The translations under genes and the position numbers were made by a program. The notes under the pieces are model-generated. The model searched no databases. It was given only the letters and a program-made list of their open reading frames with translations, and had not been told where the DNA came from. A stretch of DNA of 24,102 nt. It comes from JAJTFW01 sp964534995 (GTDB lineage: Bacteria; Bacteroidota; Bacteroidia; AKYH767-A; OLB10). Below, one piece after another: positions 7,964 to 16,089 of the stretch (position 1 is its first letter; each line of letters begins with the position of its first letter). Location: contig CAZHSC010000053.1 in NCBI GenBank assembly GCA_964534995.1, positions 1 through 24,102 on the forward strand. The letters are read 5' to 3'.

Positions 7964-8657
7964 TTAATTCATCCTTAACCAGCAGCCTTACTCCTTTTCC
8001 GTGCAAAGAGACAATTTCGATTCCCGGATCGTTTTTAAGGTACTTCCTGAGTTTTGTAATGAAAACATCCATACTTCTGCCGTTGAAATAGTTATCATCA
8101 CCCCAAATTATTTTTAGCGCTTTTTTCCTCGGTAGTAAATCATTCTTATGAATACAAAGAAGTCTTAATAACTCTGCTTCCTTTGGAGAAAGTTGCACTG
8201 ACTCCCCTACATTGCTTATTATCCTCAATTTATAGTCGAAATTATATTTTCCGATTTCGAAATCCGTCTTTTCCTCCAGTTCATTAATACCATATGACCT
8301 TCTCAGCACATTTTGTATTTTATAAAGTAAAACATCTGTATCGAAAGGTTTGGTCAGATAATCATCTCCGCCAATTTTATATCCTGTTATCATGTCTTCT
8401 TTCAGACTTTTTGCTGTAAGAAAAAATACAGGTGTTTTTTTATCTTGTTCCCTCAATTGCCGGGCAACAGAAAAGCCATCCATTTTAGGCATCATGACAT
8501 CCAGAATGATAAGATCAAATTCACCTTTTAAGGCTGTTTCCAATCCCTCGATTCCATCTCGTACCAAAGTGACCCGGTAATCGTTTAGTTCGAGAAAATT
8601 CTTAAGTACAGTCCCGAAATTAATGTCGTCTTCAACCAGAAGAATATGTGCGTTCAT
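7959..8657 (-). CDS. OmpR/PhoB-family response regulator (partner of the adjacent kinase)
   Basis: This is a 232-residue response regulator. The receiver has D10/D11, phospho-acceptor D53 in LDVMMPKMDGF, FFLTAKS and LTKPF. The winged-helix domain (about 135-232) contains LSPKEAELLRLL, FNGRSMDVFITKLRKYL and the terminal wing HGKGVRLLV. The subgroup resembles the RprY-type regulators common in Bacteroidetes. Its ATG overlaps the kinase stop by 4 bp (ATGA, 8654-8657), so it is translated directly after the kinase and forms a two-component pair with it. Proteins of this class bind direct repeats about one helical turn apart, as found upstream of the kinase at 10354-10391. The input signal is unknown. 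Confidence 0.95.
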   Translation of the reverse strand: MNAHILLVEDDINFGTVLKNFLELNDYRVTLVRDGIEGLETALKGEFDLIILDVMMPKMDGFSVARQLREQDKKTPVFFLTAKSLKEDMITGYKIGGDDYLTKPFDTDVLLYKIQNVLRRSYGINELEEKTDFEIGKYNFDYKLRIISNVGESVQLSPKEAELLRLLCIHKNDLLPRKKALKIIWGDDNYFNGRSMDVFITKLRKYLKNDPGIEIVSLHGKGVRLLVKDELN

Positions 8658-10312
8658 GCAGGATTACTTTTTAGCAATGGTAATATTAAGGTAAAGGTGC
8701 TGCCTTTACCCGGTTCACTTTTCACCAGCACTTCACCATGGTGTTTCTCTATAATAGCTTTTACATAACTTAAGCCTAAGCCAAAACCTTTGACATCATG
8801 GATATTTCCCCCGGAGGCCCTGAAAAACGTATCAAATATTCTTTGTTGTACCTCCCTGGTCATCCCAATTCCTTTGTCGGATATTGAAACGTAAATTTTA
8901 TGAGACTGAGAATAAATATCCACTGATATATCAGGATTCACCGGACTATATTTAATGGCATTATCAAGTAAGTTGATAATAACATTTGTCAGGTGATTAG
9001 GGTCCGCTTTAACCATGATTTCACTTGTATTACAGTTATAGCCGATATGGCCACCCCTTTGTTCAATGGTAAGCTGCATACTGGCAATGGCAGATTCAAT
9101 CAAGTCATCCAGTTTGACCTCTTCCATATTAAAATTCAGTTCCCCTTTATCCAGCTGCGCCATTTGCAAAACGGTTTCAACCTGGCGCAACATTCTGTTA
9201 TTTTCATCCCTGATAATTCCTGTGTAAAATTTCATTTTCTCAGGCGATTGATAAACCCTTGGGTCGTTTATAGATTCGTTGGCGATGGCTATCGTTGCAA
9301 TAGGGGTTTTAAACTCATGTGTCATGTTATTAATAAAGTCATTTTTAATCGCAGCCAGTTTCTTTTGACGAAGTATTACGCCAAGTGTATACGTAAATCC
9401 CCATATGATACAACCGGTAAAAATTATGGAAAGCAGGAGCACCGGAAAAAAATTGTTCAGGAGGATTCCGGTTTTATCTTTAATTTCAAGACTTAACATT
9501 TCGTTCTTTTTGAATACATCATTGGGAAATAATGTCAGTTTGAAGGGGCTGTTAAGAATAGCGGATGTATCAGGGTGCTGACTGGAGTAAATGAGCCTGT
9601 TCTGGTCTTTACTTATAATTCCATAGGAATAATTATCATTCAATTCGCTGTTTTTCATCTCGATTGAAATGATTGAATCCAGTGAACGTTGGCTGATCCT
9701 TTCAAATATATTTCCCCTGGGATCTACAATCTGAAATGTGAGCTTTTGCATTATGGTATTAAGCTTCTGAAGGCGTGTTTGCATGCGCTTTTCATTCACC
9801 CATAAGGGTGAATCCGGCAGTTCAGGAGTTTCAGCAACTTTCAGATCGATTACTTCCTTCTGCAGAATATTTTTTTCAATTCTGATATCTAAAGATGAAT
9901 CCACCTGCAGTATTTTGGATTCTCCGTTATGCAACCTGAAATCGCCTTTATCCCTGAAAGAATCTATTCTCGCATTAATTTCCTTTCGCATCTGCAATAA
10001 GTTGCCGGACATAGGAGGAGCCGGGGAGCTCGATGAAGCAATTCCTTCCAGAACCTGCATCAGACTATCACTCATCACCTCTTCGGTTATTGCAGAATCG
10101 CCGGTGGAAATAAAGTTTTTTACAACTATCCGCAGGTTTTCACTTTCCTCAATTTGTTCAACCATTCTGTTCAATGCCTGCATAACAGTTTGATCAAATT
10201 GCTGCGCCTTTAGTTCAAAATCATGCTTCAGCCAGTAAGCCTGCATGGCTATTAAACCAAGCATGGCTGTACTCATGGTAATCACAATGAACCTGAATCT
10301 GATAGCATTCAT
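8654..10312 (-). CDS. Membrane sensor histidine kinase
   Basis: This is a 552-residue inner-membrane kinase counted from the ATG at 10312. TM1 is about 8-28, followed by a roughly 260-residue periplasmic sensor region of no family I recognise, then TM2 about 289-314. The kinase core has the phospho-acceptor H332 in NNMTHEFKTPIA, the N box with N451 in LLDNAIKYSP, the G1 box DKGIG (479-483) and the G2 box GFGLGLS (509-515). The frame is open to an ATG at 10345, but I prefer 10312. It places basic residues directly before TM1, and the predicted promoter (10319-10348) covers the longer start. The regulator follows with a 4-bp overlap. Confidence 0.93.
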   Translation of the reverse strand: MNAIRFRFIVITMSTAMLGLIAMQAYWLKHDFELKAQQFDQTVMQALNRMVEQIEESENLRIVVKNFISTGDSAITEEVMSDSLMQVLEGIASSSSPAPPMSGNLLQMRKEINARIDSFRDKGDFRLHNGESKILQVDSSLDIRIEKNILQKEVIDLKVAETPELPDSPLWVNEKRMQTRLQKLNTIMQKLTFQIVDPRGNIFERISQRSLDSIISIEMKNSELNDNYSYGIISKDQNRLIYSSQHPDTSAILNSPFKLTLFPNDVFKKNEMLSLEIKDKTGILLNNFFPVLLLSIIFTGCIIWGFTYTLGVILRQKKLAAIKNDFINNMTHEFKTPIATIAIANESINDPRVYQSPEKMKFYTGIIRDENNRMLRQVETVLQMAQLDKGELNFNMEEVKLDDLIESAIASMQLTIEQRGGHIGYNCNTSEIMVKADPNHLTNVIINLLDNAIKYSPVNPDISVDIYSQSHKIYVSISDKGIGMTREVQQRIFDTFFRASGGNIHDVKGFGLGLSYVKAIIEKHHGEVLVKSEPGKGSTFTLILPLLKSNPA

Positions 10313-10318
10313 AATTCC

Positions 10319-10348
10319 CAAAAATAGCGGAAAGAAATAAAACACAAA
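10319..10348 (-). promoter_or_regulatory. Predicted promoter of the kinase/regulator operon
   Basis: On the minus strand TTTG (10348-10345), an 18-bp spacer and TATTTTTG (10326-10319) closely match the Bacteroidetes -33/-7 promoter. The -7 element ends only 6 bp before the ATG at 10312, so the message may have almost no leader. Four ATTAAC repeats begin 5 bp upstream of the -33 element. Confidence 0.55.
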
Positions 10349-10353
10349 TTCAT

Positions 10354-10391
10354 ATTAACCTGATATTAACAAGTATTAACCACCCATTAAC
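10354..10391. promoter_or_regulatory. Four helically phased ATTAAC direct repeats: probable response-regulator operator
   Basis: ATTAAC occurs at 10354-10359, 10365-10370, 10375-10380 and 10386-10391, all in the same orientation with start spacings of 11, 10 and 11 bp. This puts each copy on the same face of the helix. OmpR/PhoB-family dimers bind such repeats; the Bacillus PhoP box, for example, has TTnAnA-like hexamers about 11 bp apart. The array lies between the predicted kinase -33 element and the predicted -7 element of the divergent gene. It could therefore control both genes. That the adjacent regulator is the binder is inference. Confidence 0.65.
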
Positions 10392-10412
10392 TACGGATGG
10401 TATTTCGCGCGA

Positions 10413-10420
10413 TACATTTG
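10413..10420 (+). promoter_or_regulatory. Putative -7 element of the secreted-protein gene at 10441
   Basis: TACATTTG matches TAnnTTTG 20 bp before the ATG at 10441. There is no TTG at the -33 position. The last ATTAAC repeat (10386-10391) ends about 21 bp upstream, close to where the -33 element would be, as expected for an activator-dependent promoter. Confidence 0.5.
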
Positions 10421-10440
10421 TTTGAATAAATTATGAAACT

Positions 10441-11004
10441 ATGAAACCAGGTTATCCTCTATGGTTTGGATGTTTGCTGATGGCATCCAACGTATTCTCT
10501 CAGAATGCAGATTCGACACAGCATAAAGCGGAGAAAATTTCCATCAATATTACCAGGGAAATGGATGGGAAGAAGGAAGTGATTGATACCATTTTTTATC
10601 AATCAGACGAAGAGAATATGAAGTCTTTTCTGGACAGGCATGGAATTGATTGGAATAGTAACGAAAGAAAGAGCAGTATGAAAGTGATCAGGCTCAAAGG
10701 GTCTGAACCGGATAAGGAAATTATTTGGGAGCAGAGAGCCGTGGTTCCGGATTTACCCGGAAATACCAGGCGAATATCTGTCACTGCATTGGATCCGGAA
10801 GTTGATGAGAAAGTCTTTTCATACAGTTATTCTGATAAAGAGATATTTGATAAAAGCGCATTTAAGGATATGGAAAAGGAACTGGAATTCACCGACCGTT
10901 CCGGAAAAATAATCCGTATCGATAAAATAAAAGAAGGTAAAAAAAGGAAGAGGAAGGACCTTAAAACAAATGGAAAGAGGATTATTATTATAGAGGAAAT
11001 TTAG
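10441..11004 (+). CDS. Secreted hypothetical protein divergent from the two-component operon
   Basis: I do not recognise the family of this 187-residue protein. It has a Sec signal peptide (hydrophobic WFGCLLMASNVF, cleavage near FSQ-NA), then a highly charged, probably periplasmic mature part of about 165 residues. The N-terminal mature part, SINITREMDGKKEVIDTIFY, looks like a beta-hairpin module seen in other uncharacterised Bacteroidetes secreted proteins. The C-terminal 35 residues are very lysine/arginine-rich (GKKRKRKDLK) and end in IIIIEEI. The only cysteine is in the signal peptide. It shares the phased ATTAAC operator with the kinase operon, so it is a likely target or feedback partner of that system, which is inference from position. 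Confidence 0.8.
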   Translation: MKPGYPLWFGCLLMASNVFSQNADSTQHKAEKISINITREMDGKKEVIDTIFYQSDEENMKSFLDRHGIDWNSNERKSSMKVIRLKGSEPDKEIIWEQRAVVPDLPGNTRRISVTALDPEVDEKVFSYSYSDKEIFDKSAFKDMEKELEFTDRSGKIIRIDKIKEGKKRKRKDLKTNGKRIIIIEEI

Positions 11005-11061
11005 ACTTTCTTCAATTTATTAGAACAACCGGGTAAGAATAAAGTCGGGATTTTTAAAATG

Positions 11062-11109
11062 CTGTGCTGTTAAATTAGGGAATTCCCTTTTTTGACAGCA
11101 CAGTTTTGT
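11062..11109 (+). terminator. Terminator-like nested hairpin after the secreted-protein gene
   Basis: CTGTGCTGTTAA (11062-11073) pairs with TTGACAGCACAG (11092-11103) with one G-U wobble, giving a 12-bp stem. Inside it AGGGAATTCCCT (11077-11088) is a second self-complementary element. TTTTG follows. It lies 57 bp after the stop at 11004 and should end that transcript. It may also act on the opposite strand below cphB. Confidence 0.62.
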
Positions 11110-11204
11110 CTATAAATTTTACGCGATGCAATTAGTTTCTCCATGGCTTTGAACGACTCATTGCTCTTCACGATGAAGTGATGCTGATATTAATACGAGA
11201 AAAA

Positions 11205-12077
11205 TCAGGAACTCATTTTTTCCTCAATAAGAAAGCGCCGCTCTTTTAATTCATAGGCATTACCCTTGGTCATTACGTGCACTACCAGGTTTTCAATACT
11301 GATAGGTGATCCTTCAGCAAGGTCGGCAATGTTGGAATGTCTGATACCATGGCCATCTACAATAATAACGAGACCGGATCCGATTGCTTCCAAGTGATTA
11401 TTGTTACGAATAAGCACCCCGGTATCCTCCCCCAGCCCGACACCAATACAGGATGGGTTAGAGGCGACTGCCTGAGCAAGCCTGCCAAAGCGTCCGCGTT
11501 TATCGAAGTGTGAGTCAATAATTACATCTTTAATAAAGGCCAATCCGGTGGTGATTTTAACTTCACCCTTAATCAAAGCACCGGCACTGGAACCCTGATA
11601 AATCATAGTGTTGCTCATAGCCATGGCTCCGGCACTCGTACCGGCCACTACAAAATCCTCTTCTTGTTGAAGTCTTTGATGAAGCACTGACAGTATTTCC
11701 GTTCCTCCAAAAATGGTGCTCAGGCGCAACTGATTCCCTCCGGTAAGCATTACCGCCTCACATGCTTTTATCCGCTCAATATATTCCGCTTTTTGGGCAT
11801 CGGAGCGGTCGCGGATATGCATCAGTTGAATATTTGTACAACCGATTTTACCAAACGCATGTTGATAGTTTTCACCCACCTCCTCAGGGATGCTGGATGC
11901 ACTCGTAACTACCTCAATATGAGCATCCTTTAGGCTTTTGCATTCATGTACGATGCGGGAGAGTATCTGCAATTCAAAAAAATTGAGATTGTTTTTCTGT
12001 TGAAAATTGGGTTCTGGTTCTGTCCCTTTGTCTTCATTTCCTCCAATCGCAATTAATTTTCCTTTAAGTATTGACAT
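11205..12077 (-). CDS. cphB: Cyanophycinase (intracellular, serine protease S51 family)
   Basis: This 290-residue enzyme hydrolyses cyanophycin (multi-L-arginyl-poly-L-aspartate) to beta-Asp-Arg dipeptides. The nucleophile is S148 in the elbow GTSAGAMAMS. GGNQLRL (113-119) forms part of the active site, and DSHFDKRGRFGRL and GLGEDTG are conserved cyanophycinase segments. The N-terminal LIAIGGNEDKG is also typical. There is no signal peptide, so it acts in the cytoplasm on stored polymer, unlike the secreted CphE type. It is divergent from cphA with 160 bp between. The dipeptide-cleaving isoaspartyl peptidase is not in the window. Length matches the family. Confidence 0.95.
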   Translation of the reverse strand: MSILKGKLIAIGGNEDKGTEPEPNFQQKNNLNFFELQILSRIVHECKSLKDAHIEVVTSASSIPEEVGENYQHAFGKIGCTNIQLMHIRDRSDAQKAEYIERIKACEAVMLTGGNQLRLSTIFGGTEILSVLHQRLQQEEDFVVAGTSAGAMAMSNTMIYQGSSAGALIKGEVKITTGLAFIKDVIIDSHFDKRGRFGRLAQAVASNPSCIGVGLGEDTGVLIRNNNHLEAIGSGLVIIVDGHGIRHSNIADLAEGSPISIENLVVHVMTKGNAYELKERRFLIEEKMSS

Positions 12078-12092
12078 AATTTAATTTGAATT

Positions 12093-12124
12093 CAAAGGTA
12101 AGATTAGAATTTTATATAAAGCAA
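12093..12124 (-). promoter_or_regulatory. Putative promoter of cphB
   Basis: On the minus strand TACCTTTG (12100-12093) fits TAnnTTTG exactly and GTTG lies about 21 bp upstream (near 12122-12125). The -7 element is 15 bp from the ATG at 12077. Spacing is slightly longer than the usual 19-20 bp. Confidence 0.45.
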
Positions 12125-12237
12125 CTATCCTGGATTTGGCTGGATACGAAACTATTCTTATTTTCATCGGGCGGAGATGCCTGTCCGTATGGGTTTATCA
12201 ACAGGCCTGTCATTAAAACTTTAGTATTGATTGTTCT

Positions 12238-14916
12238 ATGAAAATACGCGAAATCAGGGCGATGCGTGGCCCCAATTACTGGTCAATCCGTCGTCATTTC
12301 CTTATTGTGATGAAACTTGATTTGGAAGAACTTGAAGAAAAGCCGAGTAACTTAATAGATGGATTTTCGGCGCGGCTGGAAAAAATGTTTCCGTCTATGT
12401 ATGAGCATGAATGTTCTGAAGGGCATCCGGGTGGGTTTTTCAAACGGGTTGCTGAAGGCACCTGGATGGGCCATGTGGTAGAGCACATTGCTCTTGAAAT
12501 TCAAACCCTGGCCGGTATGGATGTGGGATTCGGCCGGACCCGTTCTACCTCAGAGCATGGTGTGTATAATGTAGTATTTGCATACATGGAAGAAAAAGTC
12601 GGGATATATGCGGCAAGGGCAGCTGTTCGTATAGCCCAGGCGTTAGTGGATGGCAGTGAGTATAACCTGAAAGAGGATATACAGAAAATGCGTGAAATAA
12701 GGGAAGATGAGCGATTGGGACCCAGCACAGGATCTATTGTGGCTGAGGCAGCTGCAAGGGGTATTCCCTGGATTCGTCTCAACCGCCATTCACTGGTGAT
12801 GCTGGGATATGGCGTAAACCAAAAGAGAATACAGGCTACCATTACCGGGCAAACCGGAAGTATTGCGGTAGAAATTGCCTGTGATAAGGAAGAGACAAAG
12901 AACCTGTTGGAAGCTGCCAATATTCCGGTTCCAAAGGGGAGGATAATTTATGATGAAGAGGATCTGGAAAATGCAATTGATTCGGTTGGCTTTCCACTGG
13001 TCATCAAGCCGGTGAATGGCAATCATGGAAGGGGAGCGACCATAAACATCCGGTCCAAAGAAGAGGCCCTGGAAGCGTTGAGGGTGGCTAAGAAAATATC
13101 GCGGGCTGTCATTTGTGAAAAGTATATAACCGGCTTTGACCATAGGGTACTGGTAATTGATTACAAGTTTGTCGCGGCAGCAAAAAGAACTCCGGCCATG
13201 GTAACCGGTAACAGCCGGAATACCATCAAGGAACTGATTGATGAAGTAAACAGCGACCCCAGGCGTGGATATGGTCATGAAAAGGTACTCACTGCCATTA
13301 AGGTGGATGAGATGACAACCAATATCCTGCAGGAGAAAGGACTGACGCTGGATTCGGTGCTCTCCGCGGGCGAAATACTCTATCTTAAATCCACGGCAAA
13401 TATCTCAACAGGTGGTACCGCTACAGACGTAACTGACCATGTACATCCTCATAATATTTTTATGGCGGAAAGGATCGCAAGGATCATAGGACTTGACATC
13501 TGCGGTATTGATATCATGACGGATGACCTTGGCATCCCCATTTCCGAATCCGGTGGGGCGATACTGGAAGTCAACGCGGCACCGGGATTCAGAATGCACC
13601 TCGCCCCTACCGATGGTTTGCCCAGGAATGTGGCAGAACCGGTTATAAATATGCTTTTTCCGCCCGCTGTCCCATTTAAAATACCTATAGTGGCGGTTAC
13701 GGGTACCAATGGCAAAACAACCACCACAAGACTGATCGCTCATATTGCAAAAACCGTTGGTTATAAAGTGGGTTTTACAACAACCGATGGGATATATATT
13801 CAGAACATCATGATGCAACGAGGTGATTGTACGGGGCCGCAAAGTGCAGAGTTTGTTTTGAAAGATCCTACCGTTGATTTTGCTGTACTTGAAACGGCAA
13901 GAGGCGGAATACTCAGGGCCGGCCTTGGATTTCACCAATGTGATATTGGTATCGTGACCAATGTAGCTGCCGATCATCTTGGCTTGAAGGATATCAATTC
14001 ACTTGAAGATATGGCCAGAGTGAAATCAATTGTTCCTGAATCGGTCATGCCCGGTGGTTACGCCATTCTGAATGCGGATGATGAGCTGGTTTCCGGGATG
14101 TCAAAAGCATTGAATTGCCACGTCGCCTATTTCTCTATGGATGAAAAGAATCCGCTGATACAGGAGCATTGCGAAAAAGGAGGCCTTGCCGCAATTGCTG
14201 AAAATGGATACATCACCATATGCAAGGGAACCTGGAAAATACGTATTGAGAAGATCGTTAATATTCCTCTTACTTTCCGGGGAAAAGCTGCCTTCATGAT
14301 TCAGAATATACTTCCTGCGGTACTTACCGGATTTATCCGCAATTTTAAAATTGAAGATATCCGTCTGGCACTTGAAACATTCATACCCTCTCCGGTGCAA
14401 ACTCCGGGACGTATGAATATGTTTGAATTTAGAAAATTCAACGTTATGGTGGATTATGCACATAATCCAGCCGGATTCCAGGCTGTTGCCAAGTTTCTCG
14501 AAAAAATTGAAGCAAAACCAAAAATCGGAATTATTGCAGGCGTTGGCGACAGACGCGACGAGGATATTATAGCACTCGGAACACTCGCCGCTAAAATGTT
14601 TGATGAAATAATTGTAAGGCAGGACAGGAACCTGCGTGGAAGATCCGAACAGGAAATCATTGAACTGATGCTTACCGGGGTTCATAAAATAGACAGCAAT
14701 AAAAAGTATACAGTAATACCCAGCGAACCTGAAGCAATAGATTTCGCCTTCAAAAATGCAAAAAAGGGTTCTTTTATTGTAATATGCAGCGATGTTGTTC
14801 CGGATGCACTCGATCAGGTGATGAAGTATAAAGAGATTGAGGATAAATTTGAGTTAAAATCAGATGACATTCCGAATCTTCATGAGAATGCGAAATCCGG
14901 GATGATCAGCGGTTGA
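12238..14916 (+). CDS. cphA: Cyanophycin synthetase
   Basis: This 892-residue enzyme polymerises aspartate and arginine into cyanophycin using ATP. The N domain (1-160) keeps H79, E82 and H83 in GHVVEHIALEIQ, the HxxEH arrangement described as a cryptic zinc hydrolase site that makes primers in cyanobacterial CphA1. The ATP-grasp domain (about 215-480), which adds Asp, contains VIKPVNGNHGRGA and ILEVNAAPGFRMH. The Mur-ligase-like domain (about 486-890), which adds Arg, has the P-loop GTNGKTTT from G489, then VDYAHNPAGF and GVGDRRDEDI. All three modules are complete and length is normal. Divergent cphB and the downstream YdjM-like gene flank it. No strong promoter is visible; TAGTATTG at 12222 has one mismatch to the -7 consensus. 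Confidence 0.97.
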   Translation: MKIREIRAMRGPNYWSIRRHFLIVMKLDLEELEEKPSNLIDGFSARLEKMFPSMYEHECSEGHPGGFFKRVAEGTWMGHVVEHIALEIQTLAGMDVGFGRTRSTSEHGVYNVVFAYMEEKVGIYAARAAVRIAQALVDGSEYNLKEDIQKMREIREDERLGPSTGSIVAEAAARGIPWIRLNRHSLVMLGYGVNQKRIQATITGQTGSIAVEIACDKEETKNLLEAANIPVPKGRIIYDEEDLENAIDSVGFPLVIKPVNGNHGRGATINIRSKEEALEALRVAKKISRAVICEKYITGFDHRVLVIDYKFVAAAKRTPAMVTGNSRNTIKELIDEVNSDPRRGYGHEKVLTAIKVDEMTTNILQEKGLTLDSVLSAGEILYLKSTANISTGGTATDVTDHVHPHNIFMAERIARIIGLDICGIDIMTDDLGIPISESGGAILEVNAAPGFRMHLAPTDGLPRNVAEPVINMLFPPAVPFKIPIVAVTGTNGKTTTTRLIAHIAKTVGYKVGFTTTDGIYIQNIMMQRGDCTGPQSAEFVLKDPTVDFAVLETARGGILRAGLGFHQCDIGIVTNVAADHLGLKDINSLEDMARVKSIVPESVMPGGYAILNADDELVSGMSKALNCHVAYFSMDEKNPLIQEHCEKGGLAAIAENGYITICKGTWKIRIEKIVNIPLTFRGKAAFMIQNILPAVLTGFIRNFKIEDIRLALETFIPSPVQTPGRMNMFEFRKFNVMVDYAHNPAGFQAVAKFLEKIEAKPKIGIIAGVGDRRDEDIIALGTLAAKMFDEIIVRQDRNLRGRSEQEIIELMLTGVHKIDSNKKYTVIPSEPEAIDFAFKNAKKGSFIVICSDVVPDALDQVMKYKEIEDKFELKSDDIPNLHENAKSGMISG

Positions 14917-14926
14917 AAATAACAGG

Positions 14927-15961
14927 GTGGACAGTATTTCACAATTTGTTTTAGGAGCGGCCGTTGGTGAATTGGTATCCGGAAAAAAAGCCGGTGCAAA
15001 AACTTTATGGTGGGGAGGTATTGCCGGAACTATACCTGACCTGGACATTGTCTTCAATCCCCTCTTTTCACAGCTGGATCAATTGGCTGTTCACAGAGGA
15101 TTCAGTCATAGCCTTGTTTTTAGTTTTATAACGGCACCGGTACTGGGATGGCTTTTGCACAAAATGTATTCTAAAAATAGCAGGTTACTGCTCATTGACT
15201 GGATTCGCCTCTTTTTCTGGGCCATTATTACACACCCCCTGCTCGATTCTTTTACCCTGTATGGTACACAGCTATTCCTTCCTTTTAGTAATTACCGCGT
15301 TGCCTTTAATACCATTTCTATTATTGATCCGGTATATACGCTTCCGTTGTTAATATGTGGAATCTTTGTTTTAATAATGAAGAAAAGGAGGCCGGCATTG
15401 GCTGAAAAAATCAATAAAACCGGACTTCTGTTAAGTTCCCTTTATTTACTCTTAACGGTTTTTAATAAATTCTATGTAGACAGTATCTTTGAAAAGTCTC
15501 TCAGGGAGCGCAATATTGCCAACACGGTGTATATGTCAAATCCTGTACTTTTCAGTAATTTGTTGTGGTATGCGGTGGCCAGGGATGACAGTACCTGCTA
15601 TATCGGATATTATTCATTACTTCAAAATAATAAGAATATTACTTTTGAGGCCTTCCCGCGGAATGAACACCTGATGCATAAAATCCGCGATAAGGAGGGA
15701 TATGAAAAACTAAAATGGTTCTCTAAAAATTATTACGTCGCAGAAGAGAGAAATGATACCTTGTGCTTTTTTGATGTCCGCTTCGGGAAAACGGATCTCT
15801 TTACTTCAAAGGATTATGAACAAACTTTTGTGTTCTATTTCAAGATACCGGAACCGGAAGGAAGCCCACTCAGGATAGTTCAGTACATCAGCAGAAAGGA
15901 TATGGATTTCCATGAATTTCTATTTCAGCTGAAGAGAAGGATCTTTGAGGAAAATGAATAA
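14927..15961 (+). CDS. YdjM-like inner-membrane metal-dependent hydrolase
   Basis: This 344-residue membrane protein starts at GTG; an in-frame stop at 14903 rules out an upstream start. It belongs to the YdjM/DUF457 group annotated as membrane-bound metal-dependent hydrolases. Conserved metal-binding candidates are the aspartates of GTIPDLDI (about 36-43) and the histidines of HRGFSHS (about 58-64), plus ITHPLLDS later. Hydrophobic helices lie roughly at 64-80, 92-108, 130-150 and 165-180. The C-terminal half is soluble-looking. The substrate of the family is not established. It begins 10 bp after the cphA stop, so it is probably co-transcribed with cphA. No functional link to cyanophycin is known to me. 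Confidence 0.88.
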   Translation: MDSISQFVLGAAVGELVSGKKAGAKTLWWGGIAGTIPDLDIVFNPLFSQLDQLAVHRGFSHSLVFSFITAPVLGWLLHKMYSKNSRLLLIDWIRLFFWAIITHPLLDSFTLYGTQLFLPFSNYRVAFNTISIIDPVYTLPLLICGIFVLIMKKRRPALAEKINKTGLLLSSLYLLLTVFNKFYVDSIFEKSLRERNIANTVYMSNPVLFSNLLWYAVARDDSTCYIGYYSLLQNNKNITFEAFPRNEHLMHKIRDKEGYEKLKWFSKNYYVAEERNDTLCFFDVRFGKTDLFTSKDYEQTFVFYFKIPEPEGSPLRIVQYISRKDMDFHEFLFQLKRRIFEENE

Positions 15962-16089
15962 TCGTTCATTCTTTTGGTTTGGTCGACTTCTGAAAAGTGC
16001 GGGACGAAAAAATTAGGTGCATCATTATTTTTCAATTAATTTTACCATACTTAGCCAGGCCGGATTCTATCAGAAATAAGTATGCGCTC

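Noticed and set aside
13405..13977. 190-codon minus-strand ORF inside cphA
   Set aside because: It lies entirely antisense to conserved ATP-grasp and Mur-ligase sequence and has no family features. It is a shadow frame.
14101..14685. 194-codon minus-strand ORF inside cphA
   Set aside because: Antisense to the conserved Mur-ligase domain, low-complexity translation, no start context.
15997..16089. GTG-started N-terminal extension of the DUF5916 protein
   Set aside because: It would bury the clear signal peptide 31 residues inside the protein. The ATG at 16090 is the better start.
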